Shown in pieces: positions 22,542 through 34,603 of a DNA stretch of 64,000 bases; within the stretch, counting starts at the first letter, position 1, and every line of letters begins with the position of its first letter. The notes under the pieces were generated by a model that saw only the letters and a program-made list of their open reading frames with translations, was not told where the DNA came from and did no database searches. The DNA comes from Clarireedia homoeocarpa (lineage: Eukaryota; Ascomycota; Leotiomycetes; Helotiales; Rutstroemiaceae), in contig LNKV01000028.1 of assembly GCA_001465935.1 (NCBI GenBank), positions 558,001 to 622,000 on the forward strand. The letters run 5' to 3'. Both the position numbers and the translations under genes were made by a program.

Positions 22542-25500
22542 ATGGTGCCAGCTCCCCCAAGTTTGCCCAGCAGATTCCCTTGTTGGTGCAGAGCTGTATA
22601 TTCATTCAGCGGAGAGGTAAGAAACATTTGTTTTGTGCTTTAACTGCCCGCCCAGCTTCCTAACCGTTCAATTGCGCAGTCGAAACGCGACTTGGGGTTC
22701 ATCGAGGGGGATTTGATAGAATGTCTGAACGCGGGAGATGGATCGTGGTGGATGGGGAGGTTATGGAGAGACAAGAGAATGATAGGGTTGTTTCCATCGA
22801 ATTTTGTACAAGTCCTCGACGAGAATTTCAGACCAACAACAAGATCTTCAAGTCCAATGCCCGATCAAAGTTCTAGCCCGAATCCCTTCAATCCCCAGCC
22901 ACCGCAAAAGTCCAAGAGTAAGACTCATCGCAAACCCTTTCAAGCATACGCGGCGCCGGATCAACGACTTATAAAACGAGCTGAATTGCAAAAGAAGGAA
23001 AGCCTTTCGACTTCACGAGGACCGTCTCCAAGTTCCAGAGGCGGCGCACATTCTGCCACGCCAAGAGCTCCCTCTCCTCAACCTCAACGTAGCTACACCC
23101 GAGGCGCATCTCCAGCACCTTCTCGAACAGGCTTTTATTCAGCCCGAGCGCCATCACCGGCGCCGCCTCCCTCTCGTGGGAGCTACCATGAAGCTCGCGG
23201 ATCCTCCCCAATACCTCCGCCCTCACGTTCTGGATATTATGAAGAGCGCGCCCCGTCTCCATTACCTCCGCCTTCACGGTCTGGTTATTACGAACCACGC
23301 TCTATATCTCCACTACCATCACCTTCACATTCCGGCTATTATGATGCGCGCGCGCCTTCGCCAGCACCAGCGCAATCATCATCGCGCATGGGATATTATG
23401 ATGCACGTGCGCCGTCGCCAGCACCAGCACAATCATCATCTCGTATGGGATACTATGATGCTCGAGCAACTTCGCCATTACCATCACCGTCACGATCCGG
23501 CTATTATGAAGCTCGCGCGCTCTCTCCTTCTCCTTCATTCCAATACCAAAATCATTCGCGAGGTCCTTCACCAGCCCCCCAGTTCGATGCTAGATCCTCA
23601 TCACCACCCCCACCTCCGCCGCCTCATAGAAACTCGTATGCACCTCACGCGTCGAGAAATCAGTATGGACCGGGAGCCGATCAATATCATACCCCACGAG
23701 CAGTTTCTCCATGTCCGCCATCTCCTGCAGGTACTGGAATGACCCCTTCACCATTGCGGAGCGCGATGGACGATGTCATGTCATCACTAGCCGATATGGG
23801 TGTGGCTCGTGAAAGGGGGTCGCCTGTAACTCCAATAGATCCATGGTCTCCAGAAGCTTTCGACCAAGCATATATATCGTCCTCGCGTAATGTTCCCAGA
23901 CCTACCACAGCTGACCGTGAAGAATATGACCATATGGGTAATGATCGGTATGCTAACAGGGTGCAACAACATCAGCCTCAACATCAGGCCCCTCCACAAC
24001 TTAGTAACTATGTTCAAAGGATGGAAAATAGGTTAAGTAAGATGTACTCGTCGGCGCCACGACCGCCCGAAAATGATCAGCCGCCCACCGTTCCACCTAA
24101 AACCAACCCCTATGACCGACCAAAGTCTTCTATGAGCGGAAATCAATCTGGCACGAAACTCCGCCACAGAAAATCCGCATACGAAGTCGGCCGCTTAATG
24201 CTCGGAAGAACTTTCACAACAAAAACCGACTCTACTACTTCTTCCTCTGGAAACCGGAGCACAACAACCAACTCTAGTTCTAGTACGCAGATGACCGACA
24301 AAAGTATTATGAGTGGGCCTTCCGCTGGTGGGTTTTCCTCGACTAGTGCAGGTAGCTTAGCCAGAAAGCGGGAGCACTTATATGAGAGAGCACAAAGTGC
24401 AATAGGATCACGCCGAGACAGATTTGTAGGTGGAAATGGCAGTTCAGTGGACCTCGGAATTAATCGCTCCCAAACACCAATGACAGGCATTTCTTACCAT
24501 AGCAGCCACGCTTCGGATCCTTCACGTATGCAATCACCAGCGGGCTGGCCAGGTTCCCCCACTGAATCTAATGGTGCTCTTGGTGGCCTCATGACGCCTA
24601 AGTCAAAGAAGAGTGGTTTTTTCAAGAAGATTATTGAATCGGCAAAGACAGGTGCAGCGAGTGCTAGGAGTAGTATTGCTGCGGGGGAGATCTCACGGTC
24701 ACAACTCTCATTAAAGAACTCGATACAAGGAGGCTCCACGGCGATAGCCAGTAGCTTTGGAAATACTTCTGCCCAGAGTCCAGCCAATGAGGTTGGCCCT
24801 GGTGGAGGCACAATGGGTATTGACTGGGTTCAAGTGCGCCGAGACGTGAATAGATCAAATTCTCTCAGCCGAATCGAACGAATCGAGAGGAAAGAGCGAT
24901 GTCAAATGATGGACTACCCAGCCATAAGTCCAGTGGAAGAACTACTCGAATGTTGTGATGGAGACGAGGGGGCGGATGGGAACCCTGTTGTAGAGCCTAC
25001 TAATTTCCAAGCAGTAAACCTAAGCCTCGTCGACAAAAACACAAGATTTATTAATAGTCTTCCACCAATGACCAATCCTATCAGTCTTGCGACCGGTTTT
25101 GTGTGTCGACCCTATCGAAGCGATGTTCAACGATTACGAGCAATTTTTACTTGGGTTAGCGAGAAAATCACTTGGGAAGAAGGGTTCGATAACGATACCA
25201 ACTCAAGACGAGTCATACAATCGAAACACGGCTGCTCTGAAGACGTCGCTTTCCTCGTAATGGAGATGTGTACCGCTGTGGGCATTCAAGCCGAAGTCAT
25301 CAGGGGATATTTAAAATCACCTGGAGAGGTTCCTGAAATTGGTCCTATGCCGCGTCCAAATCATTTCTGGAACGGAGTAGTTGTTGATGGCGAATGGCGA
25401 ATCATGGATTGTTCTCTAGCAAGCCCTTCACACCCGCGACGAAGTCAGTATTCTAGCGCAGGCCAAATAGCTGAAAGCTGGTGGTTTCTGGCTAGACCTA

Positions 25501-26441
25501 TCGAGATTTGCTGGACTCACATCCCCGAGCAGCATGCCCAGCAACATCTGTGCCCACCCGTCGCTCATGAAGTTCTTCTAGCTTTGCCATGTGCTTGCCC
25601 GGGTTTCTTCAAGAACGAAGTAGAAATGGTGGATTATGACACAAGTCTCATACGCATTGAGGACCTCGAGCTCGTTCACATCAAACTCGCTGTGCCCCCA
25701 GATGTAGAATGTGTAGCCGAGGTAGAAGCCCGTGTTTTTGAGCGCGATGCCGACGGTGATCTGTTCGAAAGCGGAGAAGTTGTCAAGAAACGTGCCTTGT
25801 CACAGGCAGAATGGGTTGGCGGCCAAAAGCGATATACAATCAAAGCTCTGCTTCCGGGCGACGAAGGATTAGGGACGTTGAAAATTTACGCCGGCAAGCG
25901 AGGTCTCATGCACAGTATTAAAGATATTCCTCATTCTTTGGCCCTCGCTCTACCGATTATTCACACTGGCGATAACCCTCCATACGAGTTTCTGGTCCGC
26001 CATCCAACACCTCATGCTCAACGACATGATCTATATGTTGCTCAACCGCAATGTCAACGCTTAGCTATCAACAATACCTTCGTGTTTGCGGTCCGTCAGC
26101 ATCCTTCGTCCTTGACTGTGTCATCGCCAGAACCAGGTCGAATCTCCCCGGTGCCATTCATAAGACCCAGTTCCGCCCTGTCTTTAACAAACTCCTCAGC
26201 ATCCGGTTCCGGCACAGGCAAGAAACCCGCTAAACTTGCGATCCAAGCGCCCAGTGGCAAGATCTTGAGATTGATGAGAAAGGAAGAACGGAATGGAGGT
26301 GTCGTCAACAACTTAGAGGGCGGAGATGGGGGAACGTGGGAGACAATCATCAAGTGTGGAGAAAGGGGTGTCTGGCGAGGTCTTGTTTTAGCAGACCGAA
26401 GCGCTAGATGGTGTGTGTTTGCTGAGTGGACTTGTGTATGA
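22542..26441 (+). CDS. cyk3: Cyk3-like cytokinesis protein, SH3 plus transglutaminase-like domain
   Basis: Two exons (22542-22616, 22680-26441) encode about 1278 residues. The intron splits the SH3 domain; joining gives CRAVYSFSGESKRDLGFIEGDLI...WWMGRL...GLFPSNFVQVL (residues about 16-66). A long disordered Pro/Ser/Tyr region follows, with roughly ten SPSRSGYYxARAPSP-type repeats at about residues 140-320. Residues about 820-960 form a transglutaminase-like core in which Cys877 (GCSED), His920 (NHFWNG) and Asp935 (IMDCSL) are all present. Cyk3 acts at the division site with the actomyosin ring and chitin synthase; in characterised yeasts the fold is thought to be mostly non-catalytic. It sits head-to-head with a septation-type kinase gene. 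The Met at 22542 is chosen because PSLPSRFPCWCRAVYS matches the family N-terminus. Confidence 0.9.
23090..23560 (+). repeat. Degenerate coding repeat in the Cyk3 gene
   Basis: A tandem array of units of about 45-60 bases encodes S/GYY-x-ARAPSPxPxxS-type peptides. Two adjacent 60-base units (about 23341-23460) are nearly identical at the DNA level, both reading YYDARAPSPAPAQSSSRMG, which points to recent unit duplication. Confidence 0.75.
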
Positions 26442-27021
26442 GATATGAGACAAAGTGGCAGCCATTAAGAAAACAAAAAGATGGGGAAAGTGATGAGATA
26501 TATGCATTTCTTTTTTTTTTTTTTTTGCGCAGAGCGCATGTAATGGATGAGTATAATGGAATTATATTTCGGGGTTAACAGGAATCTGGATGGATGGATA
26601 AATGGGAAGGGTGGCATGGATGGATGGACCGGATGGACGGACTGGATATGTATAAAAGGTTGCATTGAATGGCGTCAATTGGGAAGCATGTAGAAGTAAT
26701 TTTTACTAGACCTAGTTGTCTTTTGAAATATACCCTCGTCGGTTGGAGGTGCTTGTAGTTCTAACTATGCATAGTTAATGTCTTCTTTAAATATCGAACC
26801 TTGTCTATAAATGCGATTGTAATTGTGACATTACTGAAATCATATAGATGTTTCTTTTGAGAAAGTGCTTGACGTAGACCATGAAAGTAAGGAATCGAGA
26901 AGTATGGTTGACAGACTGCGGAAGTATATTGTGTTTCTATCTACAATTTTTATAGACGTCCCACGCTTCATGACCAGTTCATATCATACCCTTCTTTATC
27001 ATACAACCTCCCAACACGCTT
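26442..27021. other. Convergent intergenic region
   Basis: Between converging Cyk3 and bL27m genes. It contains a 16-base T run (about 26511-26526) and GGAT repeats near 26590-26640. No gene is visible. Confidence 0.5.
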
Positions 27022-27920
27022 CTACCTGATTTTCCTACTCATACCCCTCTTCTCCGCATTCTTCGCCTTCCTCGCCGCCGCTTTTCTCCACGCCGTCCAC
27101 CTATCCCCCGGTGTAAACAACCTAACCTTAACCTTCGCCCTCTCCGCCGCACGACCAATCTCCCAATTCGCCTCACGATACATATACCCCGGCTTTAACT
27201 GCAAATTCCTCCCCTCCTCGCCCCTCCTCTCCTTCACCTTTTTCGCCTTCTTCGGCATCTGCTTGACTTCCACCCCTGTCGCGCCATCCCCTTCAATCAC
27301 CAAATCCGATCTCGTCTCAACCACCTCCTGCGCTTCCGGCTCCACGATCTTCGCTACCTCCATACCTAATTTGCGTCGTCGGACGCTATTGCGTGGGAGT
27401 GGAAGGACTTGGTCACGTCGGAATACGACGCCGATGTATTGGCGTGTGGGATGTCGCTCCGGGTCTTTGTAGTATTTTACATAGCCCGGCTGTGTGGCGT
27501 AGATGGTGTGATCGCGGCCCATGGCACAGTTGTCGCCAGGGAACCAGTGCGTGCCACGTTGGCGGAAGATGATGTTGCCGGGGATTACATATTGTTCTGT
27601 TTGGGGCTGTGATTAGCTTTGTGTTTCTACTTCCGCCCTTATCTCTGTAAAATTGAGACGCAGAGACAGGAGGAGGGCAGTCATGTACCTCCCGTTTTCT
27701 TAGCACCCAATCTTTTTCCTGGTCCATCTTTCGCCTTGTTGACGGCTCCTTGCGCTGCGTGTGATGCATGTCGGACGGAGACGAGAGGGGCAAGCGTATT
27801 TTTCATGGACAGACGGGTGAATGCTTCGTTGAGGCATATTTCTGTATTTGCGGCAGATGCGCTTCTTCCAATTGAAGATATGGCCGCTCGTAGCGGGGGC
27901 TGGAGTCGTTGGATCAACAT
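27022..27920 (-). CDS. Mitochondrial large-subunit ribosomal protein bL27m
   Basis: Two exons (27920-27689, 27596-27022) encode 268 residues. The first 50 residues are Arg/Ser/Ala-rich and lack acids after the start, as in a mitochondrial presequence, ending near SVRHASHAAQGAV. The bL27 core follows: KDGPGKRLGAKKTGEQYVIPGNIIFRQRGTHWFPGDNCAMGRDHTIYATQPGYVKYY. Joining the exons restores KKTGEQYVIPG exactly. The C-terminal extension of about 130 residues (basic, with WTAWRKAAARKAKN) is usual for fungal mitoribosomal L27 (yeast Mrp7 type). The protein lies near the tRNA acceptor ends at the peptidyl transferase centre. Confidence 0.92.
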
Positions 27921-28320
27921 CTTTATGATGTTGATATGCGGATATGAGGTTCAAAAATCTTGAGCAAGGTTGCTGGGGTAGTACGGTGGCCGGGAACGTG
28001 AGAGGGGTTATTGAGAGCTGGAAATGGGGATTTTTTTATTTTCTCTTGTTTACAATATGATATTCGATGAAAATAACGTGTTTATTTTCATATGAATTTT
28101 GCTTGAGACTGATATAAACTATTCAGGTTTTGTTCCATTTGTAGCGGGAGCAGTTCCTGGGATTTCAACAACCTGCGTTTTCATTCTGACCACATGCTCC
28201 GCTAAAGTCCTCCGTAAACTTTCTCACAATCTGTCAATATCACCATCACCATCCTCAGCAGCTCTCGACTTCCAAACTATTCACCAACCCTCTCGGAGTT
28301 TATTTTACACATTTCTCATA
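27921..28320. promoter_or_regulatory. Divergent promoter region of bL27m and Lcl2 genes
   Basis: 400 bases separate divergent starts. An AT-rich section (about 28030-28090) may be the nucleosome-poor core. No specific site is recognised. Confidence 0.35.
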
Positions 28321-28762
28321 ATGGCCAGACTTCTCCTCCCCCTGCTTTCCACCCTCCTCCTCCTCTTCACCTCCGTACACGCACAATTCCAATTCTTCGA
28401 GCAAATGTTCAACGGCCAGCAACAACAGCAGCATCGCCAGCCTCAAGACGTCCCCAGTGATTCGCAATGGTATCAGGAGAATTATGACAGAGGTACTTTC
28501 ACTCTTCTTTCTATTCTCAGATTTTACTTAATTTCATTATAAACAAACATCAAACTAACTATCTGCAGCCCACTGCTCCAACTACCTCTGCCCCGACACG
28601 CTCGCCTGTGTTGCCGTCCCACACCACTGTCCCTGCGCACACCCGACTTATGAAGAGAAATTTGAATTGGCGGAGGGAAATGCAATTTGTGTGTCGAAAG
28701 GGGGGTTCAAAGCCGGAGAGGCGGCGAGGAAGGTTGAGCTGGCGCGGAAGGGATTGATTTGA
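28321..28762 (+). CDS. lcl2: Lcl2-like secretory-pathway protein
   Basis: Two exons (28321-28492, 28569-28762) encode 121 residues. The N-terminus MARLLLPLLSTLLLLFTSVHA is a signal peptide cleaved before QFQFFEQMF. A Gln-rich stretch follows, then VPSDSQWYQENYDRAHCSNYLCPDTLACVAVPHHCPCAHP and the C-terminal KFELAEGNAICVSKGGFKAGEAARKVELARKGLI. These are the family signatures of Lcl2 (long chronological lifespan protein 2), implicated in ER-associated degradation in yeast. Six Cys in the middle and one near the end suggest disulfide bonding in the ER. The join at GCC-CAC-TGC is fixed by the conserved DRAHC. Confidence 0.93.
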
Positions 28763-29270
28763 GGGAATGGGATGCGATATGTGATTTATTTTCGGGATGT
28801 TATATACTGCGGGTGTTATGGTGTGGAAATTTGTGGGTGAGTTTGAGGATAGAGGCGTACTGCAATCGAAGGGCTTTACACGATGTGAAAGGTCGAATAT
28901 GTCATGTCGAGTATTTGGAAATGAAGGTCTCGAATTGCATAATGCGCAATCTATGAGTACGTGGCCAAATATTGATCAGTGGTTATTCTGCTTTGGGGAC
29001 TCGCAGTCCGCAATATCTGACAATTTCGAAATGTCTGTATGGTGGAGCCAGTGCTTTCTTTGATCTTGACAATACCCCAGAGCCAGATCTAATATAATGT
29101 CCAGGTTGAAGATGTGCCCTTCAAAAGTCAATCGTCAAGATGGAAGAAGCTAGCTTCCGTTCGCTTTCTAAATTTTGTATATCTGGAATCGGACCATGCG
29201 ATACCACCAACTCCTTCATGCATGCAACTGTTTTGCTTAACAATCCACATCACATCTTCGATTTTAGTCG
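28763..29270. other. Convergent intergenic region
   Basis: About 500 bases between converging genes. Open frames here show no family features. Nothing else is seen. Confidence 0.45.
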
Positions 29271-30320
29271 CTACTCCTTCTTCTGCTCCTTTTTTCCATT
29301 CTGCTCTTCCTCCTCTATCTCCTTCTTCCTCTTCTTAACCAATTCCGGCGGGCTATCCTCTATCAACTCACTCTGGCCGTTGATCCCCGTCCATTTAGGA
29401 AGTCTATCCGGTATATCTGTAATTCTCTTCCCATAGAACATATGGCAACTACAGCAGCAAATTCATTAGCGTCTCTCCCACTCCAAAACACTGTATCAAA
29501 TTTGAGATAGAAACGCATACGTAGGCATAAACTTATCCTTCTCTTCCTTGCTCTTAAACTTGATCAGAGTAGGGAACAACAAAATCATATTTCGACCCTC
29601 GTCCATTATGGGCGTTCGGCAGTATGCGCAGCTGACTTTACAAGGGAGTTTATGTCTTGTAGTTTTTTCTTGCGAATCATACCTATTTGCACAAGCAGTC
29701 AGCAAAAGCACGTGAATGGGACCAACGCAAGCAAGAAAGAGAGCACCTACCATCCCAGGTCATGGTGGCCATGAGTAAAGTTGATATCTCCCTTATGGAA
29801 AATAGCAGCCCACTGGAAAGGGGCACCTACACCACGGACATCAATTAGCCTTGTCCATTCCGCACAAATCTCAGTCTCTCCGAGAGCAAGAAAGCTCACC
29901 ATGAATAACTTGACACGTCGAGCAATGGCAAAACTTCGCATCTAGAGGCTTCTCCCGACTCAATTGATACTTTATACGACCACAATGACAGCCCCCTTCA
30001 TATAACGCGTTGAAATTTGGATCATTCTCATGAACCTTGTAAGGCTCGCGGAACTTCCACTCATTGTGATCACCCTCTACTTCATGGCTCTTACTGCCTT
30101 GCTCGAGAGCCTTCGACTTAGGGTCTTTGTCTAGGTTCTCGAGATGGGATGACATTCTGGGAGAATATGAGAAAGGACGAGTTCTAATTTGAGTCAAGAG
30201 TAGTGGAGAGGCTTCTCTAAATCGGTATGATCTTCTTGCGAATGTAGTAGGGCTTGCTTTTAAAGTATTGGACAGCAAAGAAGTGATGTGAAGGGCGGAG
30301 GTTCTGAACATCAGAAACAA
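29271..30320 (-). CDS. CENP-V/GFA-domain protein, probable mitochondrial form
   Basis: Four exons (30320-29900, 29826-29751, 29682-29521, 29448-29271) encode up to 278 residues. Zinc-binding motifs of the glutathione-dependent formaldehyde-activating (GFA/CENP-V) fold are clear: GGCHCGRIKYQLS, KFCHCSTCQVIHGAPFQWAAIF, and CKVSCAYCRTPIMDEGRN. The C-terminal part HMFYGKRITDIPDRLPKWTGINGQSELIEDSPPELVKKRKKE is typical of the fungal orthologue. The first 55 residues are rich in Ser, Arg, Leu and Thr with few acids, resembling a mitochondrial targeting peptide. An internal Met (MSSHLENLDKD) would give a cytosolic form. The substrate of this subgroup is unknown; formaldehyde chemistry should not be assumed. 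Confidence 0.87.
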
Positions 30321-30808
30321 TCATGTATGATGAGTTCTCAGACGAGGAAGAGGAAAGTATTATGGCTTGACGTAAGTACATGCACAATTGGAATCCGTCA
30401 CACGACATGGACACTCCTTTTCTTATCTACTACTCAAGTTCTACCTAGCGAAGTACCTGAAGTCCCTTAACTACGCTATCATCATCTTTTTTGCTGTTTT
30501 CCTCGATATCGTCACCATCTGATGGCCGATGCGAAGATTAGTCGCGGGAATTGTGGATCATCGACAAATGATGCATTTCCATGACGTGGGCTACTTTAGC
30601 ATTTACTTGCTTAATCATCGTCCTCCATCACGTGATCATGTTGATTTCGCGTCTTTTGGCTGTATAATTAGCTGCTGGAACAACCAAAAGGTCGTTCGAT
30701 GATACCCTACTTCAACCCAACGTTGTCTAATTAACATATATGTATGCTTGAACGAGTCTCGATCTGGTTATTGTTCAGGCTTGTACCGCTTCCTTAAATT
30801 GGGTAAGA
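30321..30808. other. Tandem intergenic region upstream of the GFA gene
   Basis: About 490 bases between the phosphatase 3' end and the GFA start, both on the minus strand. No gene or repeat is seen. Confidence 0.4.
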
Positions 30809-31962
30809 TCATCGGCCCTTAGATCCCTGGGCAGAGACTATTTGTTGACTGGTTTTCGCATCAAACCCCAAGACGTTGGTAAGATAGTCAAGCCTAGACC
30901 TAATTAGCAAACTTCAAGCCACAAAGTGGTGATGGGCCGTGAGAAATAAGCTATTGATTTCGTACCTTGCTTCAGTGCCAAGCTGTTCTTTCAACTCCCT
31001 CAATTTCTGTTGACACTCTTCCCATTTAGCAGCACGTTTTTGAGGCGAAATAGTCTTGACAACCATGTTAAATAAGCCTGTGACTGGTCGATGATCAGAT
31101 ACCCGTACTTCGTGGCGACGATAGTCGAGTTGTTCGACACGATTATGCCCGCGGAAAAGTAGTCGATCGCACCAAGCGGGAGCTCTTTTCTTCTCGCTAG
31201 TGTCGTAGTTGTCGGTCCCAACATCATATTTGTACGTCGGGGCGAATGTGATAGGCATCTCATGGAATGCACGTAAGCGAAACCAAGGGTTTTTGCGTTT
31301 TGAAGCGAGTAACTGGTCGCGCTCGAGGAGCTTTCCAAGATTGTTCGCTTTAACCGCATTCACTACAGTATCCCTACCCATTGTGTCGATACGATAGTTC
31401 AAGTCACCGTTTAAGATGCAAATTTCGTGGTCTAGAATCATTGAGCCGTCACCACCACCAACATAGCTGTCTATCCGGACACTATGGTCGCGCTCTGCGG
31501 GCAAGGACTGGCTTTCAAGGATCATGGTAATATCGGTATTCCGGTCTTTAGTCTGTGTTTGACCTGCAGCAAGATGGCAATTGATGAAGCACATTGACGT
31601 ATCATCTAGAACGAATCGGAGGATCAATGCACCCTTAACAGATCAGTAGGGCTAACGTCAGAAGCTATCGGGAGCATCATACCTTGTTTCCGTGCAGTCC
31701 TCCCATTCCTCGCTTGACCTCTGCAGCGTTGATGTTCTTGATGCGTGGTAATAAAGGAGATCTTACAAATACACACGTAAACAGACCAACCAGGTTTGCC
31801 GTGTGCAGAAGGTGGTAGATCTCTCCTTGCATATAATCATCCAGACAACGAGTGAGGAAGTCCCGCCAGTTTCGATACTGACGGCTCATATGCTCGTGCT
31901 CGGAGTTGTCTTTCTTCTTCGATTTGAAAAAGCTCTCTATATTAACTGGTCAAAGACTACTT

Positions 31963-31998
<36 letters not shown>

Positions 31999-34603
31999 AT
32001 ACAGGATACTTACTCGCAGTAGTCTTCTTGTTTTCCAAATCCACCAGCTCTTGGAACCCGAAAACCAAGATATCTGGCCGGTCACTGTCCTGGAGAAGCT
32101 CGGGAAAGAATCTCGAATCTTGATCTGATTGCTGGAGGTGATATGGGGTAGATGCGCCTGCATTCCATGTCATGACTAAAGTTTTTATCGGGGTGAGTTC
32201 GCAGAAATCTGCTTCTTGGGACTGCATTTGTTGTTCCATCCAGTCATCTTGAAGCATGGCATCCCAAGGTCGAACCATGTTGTCCTGCCCCAAGGATATG
32301 ACTTGCGCACGATCAAGCATCCAGAAACTGCTGCGGTCAACAAACAAACCAATAAGAGGATCGTTATGAGCACGCCAATCCTTTTTCACCACCCAGGGAG
32401 TATGGGTAGTGTCGTAAACGTAAATCATGCCTGTGCTGAAGCCTGCCCAGAGATTATTGCCAACGCCAGCCAGAGAAGTAATTTTATAAACACTTATGTT
32501 GATTATACCCAAGCATGCATAATCGTGGCGAGAGTAAATGCTAATCTTTCCGTCAACATGGCCAAAATAGATGCGGTCTGGCTGAGAACTAATGATAGTG
32601 CCTGAGGTAACATCCCCGGCGTCAGGCTGGCAGAGTGGGCGTTGTAAGACCTGGAACTGAGTACTTCCATCTAAGGTGGGAATGAATACTCTGATATCCT
32701 TCCCTGCTGCATGCCACAATTCGTCCCCAACAACGAACGAGAAAGTGTGTCCTTTAGGTATGCGAAAACTCTGAGTTGGGTTGGACAGATTTGGTTCGCC
32801 TGTACTGTCTGCGGCCCAGAGATGCAGCGTTCCGCCATCATCAAGTGTCCAAAGCTCATTTAAGTGTCGATAGATCTTTACAATCTCGCGACGAGTGTGA
32901 GCATTAGACTTACTCGCGATTACACTTCCACTAGCAATGTCCACTTCTATCAATTCGCCAATGTTGTTACCCAGCCATAGACGTGTCCCTTCGTTCTTTA
33001 CCTCTGCTGCAGGTTTGAACGCCACTGATACAATTTTTATCCCTTCTGTATGCGCCAAATTCATGACCACTCCTCCATCTAGTAGACTCCAGACTCTAGT
33101 CATGTGACCCGAAGTGCACACATACTCTCCACAGACGTCCAGAATTCGGGTATCGTACTTAGTCGCTATTTCATAAACACCCTTGTTGAAAAACGGAGGG
33201 CGACGATTAGAGTGGGATGTATCAGGATACTCGCCGGCTTTGAAAGACAGACCTTCTCTCACGAGTGTACTAGATGGGGGAACATCAAATGACTGACGGG
33301 TATCCGCTCTGGTTGACACTGGATTTACCGGAGTCCTGAACTCTGCTGGCGTTCTATCGCTTGTTCTATCGACAGTCATTGACCTTCCATGCGTCCTTGG
33401 AGGGGTTTGCAGTTGCGCTGTGGGATTAGAAAGAACTCTCTTAGGAGGAGCGGGAATTGCTGGACCATTATCGAGCACCGCAGCATTGCTAATTGGCGGC
33501 CGCGACCTGTCCATGGATGGCCGGGGTGGTGGGGGCGGCATAGGCCGGCTACTGGGCGTCTCTGAGTGCGTATAAGGTCTAGACGGCAGGGTCGGTCGTT
33601 GATCACCGGTCACTTGCGGAGATATAATGCTGCGCCCCAGGCCATTAAACTCGCTGTCCTTCCGTCTGCTGATGGCCGTATGATGCACCGGAGGCGGGTC
33701 AAATGATCTCGAAGTAGGAGTGAGAGAGACTGGCCGCGGTCTGTTTCTTGGCAAAGGGGGCGCTATCGGATATTCACTCTCCGGGCTGTCTCCACTACTT
33801 GGCGGGGTACCGAAGGGGGAGGTCTTATCCGTGGGCGCCTTGACTATTATAGGCGCCAGGGAAATATTCTCCGCGCTTGAGCTGAAGCCTGCTGGCCTGC
33901 TCGATATCCTAGGCTTGTCGGCGCGGTTGATTGGCGGAGGACCTGACTTGACTGATGCGCCCCTTCTCAATTCTCCCGATCGTCTTGGGGGAGGAGGCGA
34001 AGGTGGAAGTGAGGCGGGATAAGCCGCAGACTTCTTAGGTTCTATCGAAGGGGTATGTGGACGACTTGCGATCTTAAAGTGTCGCGGGGAAGGGCTGCCT
34101 GAGGAACATGGTATGGATCCTTCTGTTGATAAATAAGGAGCATTCGATAGAGAGAGATTCGGGTTTCGCGATTTGGGAGGCGACTGGGGGGCTTGGACAG
34201 TAACCGCGGGAGTGATCACTCGCGAAAGAGGTCGCGTAGGCGATGGAGATGGGCGTCCACCACCGCCATTTGCTCGACGGGCTTGCAACGAAACATCTGT
34301 CGTATCCGAGTCTCGACCTCTCGAAGCTTGAAATACCTCTGCTGATGGTTGTATAATCTCGGTAATGTTATTTGATGGCCTGGCAGTATCCCCGACAGTC
34401 CCATTATTCCGTAATCCTTTTGGTGACACACCTCGAGGCGCAGGGTTGTTGCTTGATTTCGCATTTGCCATCTGCTCAAAATGGGACCGCAGAGAAGACA
34501 CCGGTTTCTGTATTATCTTTCTTTAGCAACTTATCCAAATTGTCGCATGCTCAACACTCACTATGGATGACCCATCGAGGCTCTCTTTCTCAGGCTCCTC
34601 CAT
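30809..34603 (-). CDS. WD40-fused inositol-polyphosphate 5-phosphatase
   Basis: Five exons (34603-34562, 34507-32014, 31936-31683, 31633-30966, 30899-30809) encode about 1182 residues. A small first exon gives MEEPEKESLDGSSI and joins KPVSSLRSHFEQM. Residues to about 440 are a Pro/Ser-rich disordered region. About 440-770 is a WD40-type propeller (VWSLLDGGVV, LWLGNNIGELIEVD, DGKISIYSRHD, LWAGFSTGMIYVYD). The last 400 residues are an IPPc catalytic domain with FGFQELVDLENKK, NCHLAAGQ, LNGDLNYRID, PAWCDRLLFRG and SDHRPV. It should remove the 5-phosphate from PI(4,5)P2 or related lipids at membranes. The short C-terminal exon (RLDYLTNVLGFD) restores a conserved tail. The third intron carries a 32-base A run just before its acceptor on the coding strand's complement. 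Confidence 0.9.
31964..31995 (+). repeat. 32-base poly-A tract inside an intron
   Basis: An uninterrupted A run on the plus strand, so poly-T in the transcript, upstream of the acceptor at 31937. It could act as an extended polypyrimidine tract and is likely length-variable. Confidence 0.9.

Noticed and set aside
23176..23742. 188-codon plus-strand frame inside Cyk3
   Set aside because: A shifted reading of the Cyk3 repeat array, rich in His and Arg from the same repeat.
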